Shown here in pieces: positions 11,100-20,935 of a stretch of DNA of 64,000 bases. The position numbers were made by a program, and so were the translations under genes. Each line of letters starts with the position of its first letter. Position 1 is the stretch's first letter. Source of the stretch: Sporothrix humicola (taxonomy: Eukaryota; Ascomycota; Sordariomycetes; Ophiostomatales; Ophiostomataceae); the NCBI GenBank assembly GCA_021396245.1, contig WNYE01000074.1:142613-206612 (forward strand), in the 5' to 3' direction. Below the pieces are notes generated by a model that worked only from the letters and a program-made list of their open reading frames with translations, did not search any database and was not told where the DNA came from.

Positions 11100-12423
11100 A
11101 TGTTGTCCAAGTCCCTCTTCTACCTCGCAGCCTTTGCGGCTTCTGTCCAGGCCTCGCCTGCGCCTGTAGCCGAGGCCGGACCTGCCATTACGGCGCCGCC
11201 TTCTGCACCTCTCGTGAAGCGGGCGTCGTGCACATTTTCCGGGTCCAATGGCGCTGCCTCGGCGAGTGCGTCCCAAAAGTCGTGTGCCACCATTGTCCTG
11301 AACAATGTGGCCGTTCCCTCGGGCACTACGCTCGATCTCTCCAAGGTCGCCGACGGCACCCACATCATTTTCGAAGGTGTCACGACGTTTGGGTACAAGG
11401 AATGGGCCGGCCCGCTACTGCAGATTGGCGGCACCGACGTGACTGTCGAATGCGCCAATGGCGGCTACATTGATGCCAAGGGCGCGCAGTGGTGGGACGG
11501 TAGCGGCGGCAGCGGCGGCAAGACCAAGCCAAAGTTCTTTTATGCGCACGGCCTGACGAACTCGGCCATTAACAACTTTTATGTGCTCAACACGCCGCTG
11601 CAGGCGGTCAGCATCAACGGCGCCAGCGGCCTTACAATTACCAACATGACCATAAACAACCAGGCGGGCGACTCTCTCGGCAAAAATACGGACGGCTTCG
11701 ACATTGGCGACAGCACCAACGTCATCATCACGGGCTCCAATGTCTACAACCAGGACGACTGCGTGGCTGTCAATTCGGGCACGTCCATTACGGTGCAAAA
11801 CACTGTGTGCTCTGGTGGCCACGGCTTGTCCATTGGCTCCGTCGGTGGCCGCTCCAACAATGTCGTGTCGACCGTCAAGTTCCTCAACAACGAGGTCAAG
11901 AACTCGGTCAATGGTACGACACATGTTGCCCAAAACAATTTGTGAACAATAATAGTGAACAATAATTGTGAACAATAATTGTGAACAGTAATTGTGAACA
12001 TACACTGACCTCTTTAGGCATCCGCATCAAGGCCACCATTGGAGACACTGGCACCATCTCTGGTGTGACCTACTCGGGTATCACGCTCCAGAGCATCTCC
12101 AAGTAAGTCCAGACAATGCTTTGAATCCCTGTTACACTTATCAGTCAATCTGTTACTAACCTCACGCCCCTAGGTACGGCATCCTCATCGAGCAAAACTA
12201 CGATGGTGGCGACCTCCATGGCACACCCACTTCGGGCATCCCCATCACGGGCCTGACTCTCTCAAACATTGCCGGCAGCGGCGCTGTCGCCAGCTCGGGC
12301 TACAACACGGTCATTGCCTGTGGCTCCGGTGCTTGCTCGGGTTGGACCTGGTCAGGCGTCACCGTCACGGGTGGCAAGACCTACGGCAGCTGCACCAACG
12401 TGCCCTCGGGAATTTCTTGCTAA
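11100..12423 (+). CDS. Endopolygalacturonase (glycoside hydrolase family 28)
   Basis: There are three exons: 11100-11913, 12018-12102 and 12174-12423. Splicing in phase 1 and then phase 2 gives 382 aa. Intron 2 has GTAAGT, a ttactaac branch site and TAG. A signal peptide (about residues 1-19) and a propeptide ending in a Kex2 site K40-R41 precede the mature start ASCTF. All four GH28 active-site motifs are present: NTDG (D198), the pair D219-D220 in QDDC, GHG (H241), and RIK (274-276, formed across the first splice junction). The enzyme hydrolyses alpha-1,4 bonds of de-esterified homogalacturonan outside the cell, using the product of the divergent pectin methylesterase. Intron 1 is enlarged by a 13-bp tandem repeat. 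Confidence 0.96.
11942..12000. repeat. 13-bp minisatellite inside polygalacturonase intron 1
   Basis: The unit GTGAACAATAATT starts at 11942, 11955, 11968, 11981 and 11994, with the last copies diverging. It accounts for over half of the 104-bp intron (11914-12017). Confidence 0.9.
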
Positions 12424-12780
12424 ATGTGTGTGCGCAGGACAAATTCTGGTTGGGTGTGGGGAGTTGTAGTTATTTAAGATGGTAGTTTGGTGATATACAG
12501 ACCCACCCGTACGTAAGTGCAGTGTGCCGTTAGTCAACGTGCATTCAGCCTGTCTCCCACCTCCACCATACTTCCAGATTGTGGGATCTCACCCGCATCG
12601 CAAATTTAAAATTCGGGGACCCGGCTCAAAGGAACACCCTATTTACTCTATGTACTCTAATTCTGCACATCCTATTACTTACATTTTGGTTATCTTACTT
12701 CGTGATCCTCTCTTTATTTAACCCTTATCCTTAAGGCCCTTTGACAGGCTGTGCCGGCTTGCGATGGAGCAGCCATAGAG

Positions 12781-12843
12781 GTACAGTAGGCACAGCAGGT
12801 ACAACAGGCACAGTGAGCACAGTGAGCACAGTGAGCACAGGGG
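12781..12843. repeat. 9-bp tandem minisatellite, about seven copies
   Basis: Units run from GTACAGTAG (12781) through three perfect GCACAGTGA copies (12808-12834) to GCACAGGGG. The rest of 12424-12941 is the 3' flank of the polygalacturonase gene with nothing else recognisable. Confidence 0.9.
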
Positions 12844-12941
12844 AGCACATCAGCTAAGCAGGCTGGAGCAGGGACGGCACAGGTGCATGTCCAAAGAATG
12901 AAATTCCCAATGAGGTTTTTCGGGTGGGATATTGGGCTGAT

Positions 12942-13284
12942 ATAAAAGGCATGGATGAGCTTGAACTGCCCTTCCGTATATGCCGCACATTCTTTCACCA
13001 TCTTTTTGCACTGAGCCCACTCTTGGAGGCCTTCCACTGCAATCAGCTCTGGCGCGAGGATGGTTTTGGAGAACAAGGCAAGCTTGTGCAACGTTGCAAA
13101 ACGCTGGTTCTTGTAAACCCGTGGGTGTATCACCACCCACGTACAAAGAAACGTCGTGGCCAGGCATGTTGTGATCAAAGCTCAGTGTGCCGCGTCCACC
13201 CGATTCGAAAACCCACCCTACGAGTTCTCGCTGCGTGGTTGGAGAGGGCAGTTCGCAGTCGGGGCAAGTCGCAGTAGTATTCAT
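12942..13284 (-). pseudogene. Remnant of a fungal multi-pass membrane protein family
   Basis: On the minus strand a short N-terminal stretch ending in ELVGWV...GRGTLS (start at 13284) is continued, after a 1-bp shift at about 13179, by CLATTFLCTWVVIHPRV and then LAPELIAVEGLQEW and QFKLIHAFY. This order (WV-x-R-GTL, then a hydrophobic FLCTW-V-HPRV helix, then LAPE, then HAFY) is the N-terminal signature of a large fungal family of uncharacterised membrane proteins that are usually over 400 aa. The similarity stops after HAFY at about 12942, and nothing of the remaining domain follows. It is therefore both frameshifted and truncated. A short intron in place of the frameshift cannot be excluded, but no GT/AG pair fits. 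Confidence 0.55.
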
Positions 13285-14504
13285 CGAGATATAGGTCGTA
13301 AAATGGTCGCGTTTTGCTTGTGTCCGTGTTGGTGTGAGAGCCGTTTGCGTGTGGTTTGTAGTATATCCGGGTTCTAGGATGGCCGCGAGGGGAGAAACAT
13401 CGTGTATTCCTGTGTCAGGTATTTATCAAGATCATGACGTATATGCAAATTGGCTCGTACTAAAATAGAAGCTGTAATCAACGCGAAAAACTTATCCATA
13501 TGTTGTTGGCCATCCAGAAAAAAGTGCAATGGCCCCCAAGCGGCATCGCCACGAATTGCCAGCAAACTCCATGCAGGTGAGTATTAGTTGAAACACATAC
13601 TGTGGACTTGTAGCCTTCACAAATGCGGCCCGCTGTGGCCGTTGCCGCCCGGAGGCAACATCCGTAAGTTTTGTCGTCGTTGTTGTGGTTTTTGCAGTGT
13701 TAAAAGAAGCGGGGATCAATCTGAACTTGCAGTTGGGCGGCTCTCGACGTTGAGCCAGTTGGTGCCGTCGTGGGGTTGGTGTGTTTTAGATACAAGCGGC
13801 GGGCGCTAAAGCTCGGCCCGCTATTTACACTATGTAAGTACGAAAGCCAACAGTTGTTCGTGGGTCCAACAATGGTGTTAAGATGCAAATGTAATTACCG
13901 TGTCATTGGATCAATGATTGTTCGTCTGAAACTACAGTCGAAGTATGTTTTCTATCCCTAAAGCGCTGCTGTCGTCCAAATAACAACAATCCACAAGTGC
14001 TGGATCGTAAAATTATCTTCCTGTTGGCCCTTCTTGTAGGGATTAATACGCGTTTCAGGCCTGGCGCCAATTTCGGCCCCCCAAAACAAAAGATTTGGGC
14101 AAGATCTACGACGTACAATCGCCTAAAAATAGCCTTAGCATACGGAGTATTCCGTACAGAGCACTGGAAATCCAATGCAGTTAATGCAGAGAGCCGCATA
14201 AGATATCCCAGAAACATGTGACAACACTTTAGCGTACGCGCCCACGAGGTTCAGGGTCCTGCTTGCATTCGCCCGCTTCACCCCACGAACCCCGAAATCT
14301 GCCTCATGTTTTCCGTTCTCGCCGTACAAAAGCTTCCCAGAGCTGGTGCCGCATTTTGTCTTTCCTTTCACCTGTTTTATTTACATCAGATTTGTGTACG
14401 AACTCATAATCTCGCCGCTCCTCTCCTTCTCTTCGAACTTTCACGCAGCTGCGGAACCAGTTCATCTCGCAGACTTGCCCACTCGAGTCCAGTACCCGCC
14501 CGTC
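13285..14504. other. Intergenic, AT-richer than the genes
   Basis: No gene is seen. A near-perfect inverted repeat TACGGAgtatTCCGTA lies at 14141-14156; its TACGGAGTA half recurs in other intergenic parts of the window. The last ~150 bp are the leader of the hydrolase gene. Confidence 0.5.
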
Positions 14505-15710
14505 ATGGTCGACGTGGAAATGGTTGTTTCCTTTTTCAAATATACCTCCATCTCAGTCGCAGGTGTGGTCGGTTTGTACGCAATTCTTTTGGGGCTCCTC
14601 ACGACGTCGACTTTCCAATCGCACGTCGTTTACCTGCACGCTATTCAGATGACCTGGTTCAAGGATCTCAACGTCCCTGAAACCTTTGGCTTCTTGAGAA
14701 ACCAGGTCACGCCTTTCACGATCAAGACGCCCGACGGGGAACAGCTGCACGCCTGGCATATCCTCCCTGTTGAACTGTATCGCAGGCACGAACTCTCTCT
14801 CGCCGAAGAACCGGCTGGCCACGTCTCCGACATCACGTCCCGGCTCTCCTTCCAGCTACTTCGCGACGATCCTGAGGCGCGCCTGGTGCTTCACATGCAT
14901 GGCGCGGGGGGCACGGTCGCTTCCGGGTACAGAGTACCCAACTACCGGGCGCTGTCTGCAGGACATCCGGGCAAGATCCACGTCTTGACATTCGATTATC
15001 GAGGGTTTGGTCGAAGCACCGGCTCGCCGTCAGAAAGTGGCCTCACCATTGATGCACTCGCCGTGGTGGACTGGGCAATGAATATTGCAGGCATCCCGGC
15101 GTCTCGCATCGTTGTTTTCGGACAGTCCATGGGTACCGCCGTGAGCATTGCCATATCGAAGCATCTTTCAGCGCAGTCCCCTCCAGTGGTCTTTGCGGGA
15201 ACCGTCCTCGTTGCACCCTTTGCAGACGTGGCGACGTTGGTGGCAACATACCGCGTGGCAGGGACCGTGCCCATATTATCGCCGCTCGCAAGATTTCCCT
15301 GGCTGTTCAAGGCTCTGCAACGATTTATCGTGGACAAGTGGCCGAGCAAGGATCGCATAGCCAAATATGTGCGTGCCAACGAGCGGAATAAGCTGGACTA
15401 CCGCCTAGCCATCATTCATGCAAAGGACGACTACGATATTCCATGGACCCATACCCCAGATGTCTTTTGGCATGCTGTCAATGCTTCGGTGCCTATTGGG
15501 ATCAGCCGCGACGAACTGGAAGACAAAAAGCTGGCCTCAAGACGAGACTTGGGCGCTGCTGGCACCGTCATGGAATGGCGCACAGAACATGGCCTGATTC
15601 GAGAAGAAATCCTGGAAACCGGCCTACACGATGTTATCATGGGCTACCCTGTAATAACGATGGATGTCATGCGCTTTTTTGAAGCGGCCGATCCATCATT
15701 CAAGTGCTGA
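14505..15710 (+). CDS. Alpha/beta hydrolase, ABHD12-like (serine lipase type)
   Basis: This single-exon gene encodes 401 aa from ATG 14505 (context cgtcATGg); the open frame upstream lacks conserved features. A membrane anchor spans about residues 13-33. The alpha/beta-hydrolase landmarks follow in order: oxyanion loop HGAGG, strand FDYRGFGRS, nucleophile elbow GQSMG (S208), the acidic residue in HAKDDYD (D308 region), and H375 in GLHDVIMG. The order and spacing match the ABHD12/Bem46-like group, whose members hydrolyse lysophospholipids or monoacylglycerols at membranes. The substrate here is inferred from the family only. No co-oriented partner gene suggests a pathway. Confidence 0.9.
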   Translation: MVDVEMVVSFFKYTSISVAGVVGLYAILLGLLTTSTFQSHVVYLHAIQMTWFKDLNVPETFGFLRNQVTPFTIKTPDGEQLHAWHILPVELYRRHELSLAEEPAGHVSDITSRLSFQLLRDDPEARLVLHMHGAGGTVASGYRVPNYRALSAGHPGKIHVLTFDYRGFGRSTGSPSESGLTIDALAVVDWAMNIAGIPASRIVVFGQSMGTAVSIAISKHLSAQSPPVVFAGTVLVAPFADVATLVATYRVAGTVPILSPLARFPWLFKALQRFIVDKWPSKDRIAKYVRANERNKLDYRLAIIHAKDDYDIPWTHTPDVFWHAVNASVPIGISRDELEDKKLASRRDLGAAGTVMEWRTEHGLIREEILETGLHDVIMGYPVITMDVMRFFEAADPSFKC

Positions 15711-16495
15711 ATCTTGGACGGCGCGTTTGTGGACTTCCCAAGCATGCTGTGATCGACTCAAAGTGATATACTATAGTAAGTACAGCGTTGACAGATACTA
15801 AAGATCGTAGAAATTGACTAGGTATGAAGAGAGCCATGAAGCAATACATTTTATTAAGAGTGGGAAGCCTTTTCGATTTCGGTTGTGATGTATCAATTTT
15901 CAATACCATGCGTTTTAACAGCGTATATATCATAAGTATTTATTCTTGTACCACACGGTCCTCGTTGCTTAGTCTACGTTGACGCTGTGATGACGAGATG
16001 GGGGCGGTGCTAGTCAACGCGAAGCCAGCTTAGGACCGAACCGACCATGAACCCTTTTCTCGGGTCCAAGTAGAAAATGTAAAAAAAAAGTACTACGACG
16101 TGTGTATGATGAAATCTCAGCTCGTATGTCACTAATGAACAAAACTACATCTGGATTTAAAACAGCAGAATGAGTAATGCCATTCAGGGTTTGAGGGTTG
16201 CGTGCCCACGATTCACCTGTCAGATGACCACGGCCCCAGTCCTGGTTTTACACGCACATATTATATAAATACTATGAAAAAAATACCCTCGCCCTTTGCA
16301 GTCTCGCAGATAGTATATTTACGCTGTTACTGCGTTTAGACGAAAAATAACTTCAACACTATTGATGTTGATGCGAATCATTTCATCACCTCCACGAATC
16401 TAAATAATCAACCTTCCCTCTCCTTGACAGGCACCATCACCGTCGACGACAACAAGCCGGAGAGCAATTCGGCCACCACAGCTAAAGATGCTACA
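15711..16495. other. Intergenic with TATA-like promoter
   Basis: TATATAAAT lies near 16260, roughly 230 bp upstream of the next ATG, followed by a CA/pyrimidine-rich leader. No gene is seen. Confidence 0.5.
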
Positions 16496-17863
16496 ATGAA
16501 CGACGCTCACAGTGCAAAAACACTCGCCAACGACCCGGGCTCCTGTCCCGGCCACGGTCCTGGATTTCTTGCCGCCTCCCCTGCCGATCCAAAGCCCTGC
16601 GCTGATTCAGTCCGCGACCCAGACAAGGAAATCGAAGAAAATCTTAAGAGATTTCAGTCACTGTCCCATGACGCCGATGATACATTAATCGGCATCCGCT
16701 GCATGATGCACCGCATGTATCTGCTTACTTGGACATTTTTTGATGAGATTCATCCTCGATGGGGTGTCAAACGCATTCCAGACGACAAAACGGCACGAGC
16801 GCAAGCACGAACGCAATATGCGTACGAGGCCACCGAGAGCGTTGCCAAGGTCTTTGACCATCTGCATGCCGCCTTGGAGAGCCTAAACGTGGACGGCAGT
16901 CTGCCCGAGACGGTGCAAATGGTCGCCGACACGATTGTGGACTCGTACAGCCGGTTAGAAAGGTATTGCGCAGAGCAGGCTGAGATGGGCAAGCTGCTGG
17001 ACGATTGGGATGACAAGACACGGAAAGAAAACCAAAGGAAAGAAAAAGAAAAGAGAGAAAGAGCCGCCGCGGGTATAGTTGTCGAGGGAGACGAAGAAAC
17101 TCCCTTGTATGACGATATCTTTTTCCCTGGTTTTTCCCCCAGTCTGGAGTGGGTCAGACTCGATGTCCGTACTGCCCGCCTCGTTCTGATCCACAAACTG
17201 TACGGCTGTCTGGTAGAACGAGTCTTTGAGCGAGGACAAGATACAGGAGATACAGGAGGTGAAGGGGATGTCGGGAAAGAAGGAAAGAAACAGCAGTTCG
17301 CCGCCCAGGCGGCCATCTTGGCCAGGGCCAACGTCCGAGACGACATCCTTGCCGCCATGGAGGCCCTCACTACAGCTGCAGGGGGCTTTTACACTCCCTT
17401 TATTGTAGGCGAGTGGACCTTTATGCTGGAGGAAATCCTTGTCCAATACGTGCGATCGTGCACAGGCCTGGGCTGTGAATACCTGGACCCTGCCAATGAT
17501 AAAGTCAACGATACAGTCAAAATGACAGGCACTTCGGTACGCAATGTCTCGAAGCTGTACGTTGACTATGCTCACGTGGTGGCCAAGATGGTGGTGGAGG
17601 GAATGGACGAAGCCATTGAGCAGTACAACAAAGACAAACAAAATATAACAGCCATGGAAGCCACAAAAGTCACAGAGGCTGAAAAGACCACGGAAACGGC
17701 AAAGACCACGGAGGCTGCAAAAATCACGGATGTCGCAAACCCCACAACGCCTGCACCAGTTCCACAGATAAAAGCGCCAGTACAGCAACAGGAGACAGAG
17801 AGAGCGTCGTGGTGGTGTCTGTTCAGAAAAAAAAGGAAGGCAAAGGGACCCGATGGAGTGTAG
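16496..17863 (+). CDS. Hypothetical 455-aa charged protein with basic Trp/Cys tail
   Basis: The start is ATG 16496 (A at -3); the frame is open a further 24 codons upstream but has no ATG. I do not recognise the family. Visible parts are a Ser/Thr/Pro-rich leader, a largely helical body (ETVQMVADTIVDSYSRLERY), a Lys/Glu-rich probable coiled coil near residues 190-210 (KENQRKEKEKRER), and a second helical block (FYTPFIVGEWTFMLEEIL). A Thr/Glu/Ala/Lys repeat near residues 395-415 (variants of TETAKTTEA) precedes the C-terminus SWWCLFRKKRKAK. Aromatic residues plus Cys next to a polybasic run look like a peripheral membrane-binding or palmitoylation-type tail, which is inference. No signal peptide is seen. 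There is no intron inside the frame. Confidence 0.75.
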   Translation: MNDAHSAKTLANDPGSCPGHGPGFLAASPADPKPCADSVRDPDKEIEENLKRFQSLSHDADDTLIGIRCMMHRMYLLTWTFFDEIHPRWGVKRIPDDKTARAQARTQYAYEATESVAKVFDHLHAALESLNVDGSLPETVQMVADTIVDSYSRLERYCAEQAEMGKLLDDWDDKTRKENQRKEKEKRERAAAGIVVEGDEETPLYDDIFFPGFSPSLEWVRLDVRTARLVLIHKLYGCLVERVFERGQDTGDTGGEGDVGKEGKKQQFAAQAAILARANVRDDILAAMEALTTAAGGFYTPFIVGEWTFMLEEILVQYVRSCTGLGCEYLDPANDKVNDTVKMTGTSVRNVSKLYVDYAHVVAKMVVEGMDEAIEQYNKDKQNITAMEATKVTEAEKTTETAKTTEAAKITDVANPTTPAPVPQIKAPVQQQETERASWWCLFRKKRKAKGPDGV

Positions 17864-18531
17864 GTGAGAGGCAAAGGTGAGAGATAAGTGATAAGAGAGA
17901 ATAAACACAAAAATGCAAAACGCCTCACAGGGCGGCGTCGCCTCAAACAAAAACAACGCAGTTGGACCAGTGCCGAAAATGCAGAGCCAAAATGCTTGGC
18001 CTTTTTGGCCATCGTTGGGAGGCCGCTATTTCATACTCCCTGTATGCTAGGATGCGAAATACGAAATGCGGGCTCTAACAAGGCTGGTTGTCTTGTCTTA
18101 CACTACAAACGCCTGCGAACCGTCTGATGTTGTAGGCTTGGCTTTTGGCCAACCATACGCGCCAGCTCCATATCTCGTTTTCCTTTTTGGTTTGGTGTAA
18201 GTCGACCTTTCAGACGATGTTAAAGATCGACTTGCGCTGTAAACATTTTTAATGACACAGCCTACAAATTTTGCTTGGCGTGTCGATCTTGCCTTGGCGA
18301 TATTCAAGATCCCTCCTGAGATGTCTCCAGAGAAAGATAATTACATCGGACGGCGCACACATAAGACGGCAATATTTCCACCTCGAAACTCTCATCCCAT
18401 TTAAACCGATGTAAACGCCAACAATACCTTGTCCCTTCTATCATCCAAACACAGCGAACCCTCTATGGGTGGTCCTAACACCAATTACACGGAGCAAATC
18501 AGAGGATAGCCAGTAAAACACATCCGCCATA
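17864..18531. other. Intergenic
   Basis: No gene or RNA is recognised between two co-oriented genes. Confidence 0.5.
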
Positions 18532-19338
18532 ATGCCATGGTACAGCAAAAATGAAGACGATTTTGGCCATCTTGGCTCGTCGACCTCAGCCAACGACATT
18601 GAGGACATCCTCAACCCGAACGCAGCGTCGGAACAGCTACTAGAGTCACAGCCACAGCCAGAATCGCAGCCAAACCCACAGCCAAAACCACAGCCAAAAC
18701 CACGGCCAGAGACACAATCGCAGTCAAAAACACAACCACAACCAAAACGAAAGCCAAAGCCAAAGCCAAAGCCAAAGCCAAAACAAACACAAGCACAAAG
18801 ACACTACTGGCGAAGACCAAGGCCACCACAATTTGATTACGACCCCGGATCCGAAGCCACAGCAGCTGCCCAGATCCGCCGCGATCCCTGCCACTACGAC
18901 CCGTCCGTCCGCGGCAGCCTTCCGTTTTACCTCTACGGCCGCGCCGCCAACATTGTCTTTGCCATTGTCCTCGTTGTCCTCTCCGTCATTGCAGACATCC
19001 GCTACGACAAGGGCGACTGGAAGAACCCCATCCTGATCCCCTCCCTCCCCGTGGTGCCCTACAGCGCCTACGACCTCTACATTGTCTACCGCCACCGCCG
19101 GCGTGTCCGCCCCGACATCCGCATCGTCTTTGACGGCATCATTCTGGGCACGGGCCTGGCCGTGGCCGGTGGTATCCTCACGACATGGGCTGTGGATGCG
19201 GCCGATGACATTGGCTACAGTGTCTCGGCGCCCATCCTCGCGGTCATGTTCACCATGGCGGCCATTGAGTACAGCATCGGCATCGGTGCCATCGTTCAGA
19301 TCATAAGAATGCGCAGGGGCACGTGGATGTACCAGTGA
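18532..19338 (+). CDS. Hypothetical four-helix membrane protein with Pro/Gln/Lys-repeat N-terminus
   Basis: The gene is a single exon of 268 aa starting at ATG 18532. Residues ~35-90 are an almost pure Pro/Gln/Lys repeat that changes from QP-rich to KP-rich (PKPKPKPKPK), encoded by a ccaaag-like hexamer array. After a basic linker, four hydrophobic segments follow: near residues 132-150 (AANIVFAIVLVVLSVIA), 160-182, 198-220 (GIILGTGLAVAGG) and 235-260 (ILAVMFTMAAIEYSIG). The four-helix plan with short termini resembles MARVEL-type fungal membrane proteins in outline, but I see no diagnostic motif. Both termini are probably cytosolic. The repeat is likely to vary in length between strains. Function unknown. 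Confidence 0.75.
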   Translation: MPWYSKNEDDFGHLGSSTSANDIEDILNPNAASEQLLESQPQPESQPNPQPKPQPKPRPETQSQSKTQPQPKRKPKPKPKPKPKQTQAQRHYWRRPRPPQFDYDPGSEATAAAQIRRDPCHYDPSVRGSLPFYLYGRAANIVFAIVLVVLSVIADIRYDKGDWKNPILIPSLPVVPYSAYDLYIVYRHRRRVRPDIRIVFDGIILGTGLAVAGGILTTWAVDAADDIGYSVSAPILAVMFTMAAIEYSIGIGAIVQIIRMRRGTWMYQ

Positions 19339-19933
19339 GGTATGATAAGGACGCATGTCGTTGCGTAACCCGATGTTGGGTAACAAAAAGGAACTGTACA
19401 ACAATGGGTATTCGCGAGCCGTTAATAACAAAAAGAAATAGAGAGAGAAATAGACTCATCATCATAAACAGTGCTTGTCCTCCACAAAAATGTTGTCTCC
19501 TCTCACGCCACACCATTTCACTCTCAGAATTGCCGTCGTCTTAGTACCGAACAAACTGCTCGTGTTCTTGAATTTCGGCGTATTCTGCGTCAGACTCTTC
19601 ATCCTCACCAATACCGAGATATGGGACGTCGTTATCGGATTCTTAATCCGAGGTGTAGTCCGCCAAATCTTCATACTGCTTGCAGAATAAAACGAATGTT
19701 AGTTAACCAAAAGAGGAGGAACTTTATTTGTCTTCGTCAGTCATAAACCCGCGAATCTAGTAAAATTGTTCGCTTTTGTCTACACACTTTTTTTTAAAAA
19801 AAAAAAAAAATTGCCGAAAATATACAATAAATAAGATAATTTATTTTACGTATTATTTTAAGTTATATCTTTTATTCTTACAATCGTATTAAAAAATAAA
19901 TCATAAGAAACATCATTAAATTCGACAAAAAAA
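19339..19933. other. Intergenic with possible decayed last exon and AT-rich patch
   Basis: On the minus strand, a TTAACTAAC branch-like site and a CAG acceptor at 19676-19678 precede an acidic frame (19541-19675) that ends EQFVRY-stop, broken by one internal TAA at 19643-19645. An AT-rich patch with long A/T runs occupies about 19790-19930. Nothing else is recognised. Confidence 0.3.
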
Positions 19934-19934
19934 A
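19927..19934 (-). terminator. Pol III T8 terminator of the 5S gene
   Basis: Eight T residues on the minus strand run directly on from the 3' end of the 5S gene. Confidence 0.85.
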
Positions 19935-20052
19935 CGTACAGCAGCGGGTATTCGCTGGTCGTCACCGACCCAACTACTAATCCGCCGATTACTGGTTTGA
20001 CTAGGGGAGAGCGGACGGGATCCCGTATTTTCCAGTATCTATGGCCGTACGT
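19934..20052 (-). rRNA. 5S ribosomal RNA (dispersed single gene)
   Basis: The reverse complement reads as a 119-nt 5S rRNA. The ends pair perfectly as helix I (ACGTAC with GTACGT). TACTGG pairs with CCAGTA as helix II. The conserved blocks GATCCCGTCCGCTC, GGATTAGTAGTTGGGT, GGTGAC and GACCAGCGAAT are in the expected order and include the internal A/C-box promoter. A T8 terminator follows. The length fits the 118-121 nt norm. A single 5S gene among protein genes fits the dispersed arrangement known from Neurospora and related fungi. Intact helices argue that it is functional and not a relic. Confidence 0.92.
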
Positions 20053-20935
20053 GGAAGTTCATGCTGTTAGAATCCCTTAAGTACGGAGTATTACGACGTA
20101 GCGCGGCCCACACCGTTCACCGTGGAGGAGACTCCGTCATTGGTGCAATTGATTGACAGTTACCTGGCTGACACGTGACGTGGCCCCTCAATTCAGTCTG
20201 TTCATTGTAGCACCACCCGATTATCTTAGTATGATTCCAACGGCCGACGAGCTTCGCAGCAGGTGCAGCCCGCTGTAATATGGCGCCTCCTTCCGTTGCA
20301 GAATCCGGCGCAGCCTCTTTCCCACGCCGTGAATGATTCAACGGTGCTTCCTTCCATTTGAATGTTGACAAACATCAACACATTGTGCGCTTCCCCCTTT
20401 TTGAATCGTATTTAATTTGCATTTATCGTAATTTTCGCGCCCTGTCTCCGACCTCTCTCTTCGGCGACCGAGCCCTGTACCTTTCCCGCCCACTTCTTCT
20501 TTGACAGCTACAAGGCACTACGCAACGCCAACACCAGCTAACCCAGCCACCAGTTCGTGGAGCCCGTTTCTTCCGTGGTCCATTTGCCTCTGCATCCCAC
20601 CCACAGCTTGTTCTGTCATTTGCCAATCCGTGGTCTTTTGCCCCCATTGCTTTCCCTCTGCCAGGCTTCTTTCCGATGACAATTAAAGAACTGCATCCCA
20701 TTGCCGGCCACCCACTTTCGTTTAACCAGAGCTCGTCGATAGCCGCAATTCCACGACCGCCCCTCGTCATCGGCTTCCCCCTTTCCCCTTTCCCTCGAGC
20801 TTCGACCAGTCCCAGCCGCGCCGAACATCGGTAGTGACGTCCTCGCTCCTCTCCCGTCCCAATCGCTGGACTATACCGGCGTACGATCATTCGACAACCC
20901 GCCCTTCCTTCTCTGATCCCCCCTGACGGACGACG
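20053..20935. other. Intergenic and Vps35 5' leader
   Basis: No further gene is seen. TACGGAGTA occurs at 20082-20090. From about 20450 to the ATG the sequence is a pyrimidine-rich leader. Confidence 0.5.

Noticed and set aside
12781..12843. CRISPR-like array
   Set aside because: Contiguous 9-bp units without spacers, in a eukaryotic sequence.
12714..13178. A complete 154-aa gene with a Cys/Ala/His repeat end
   Set aside because: The repeat end is only translation of the 9-bp minisatellite, and the N-terminal family part lies in another frame; treated as a remnant.
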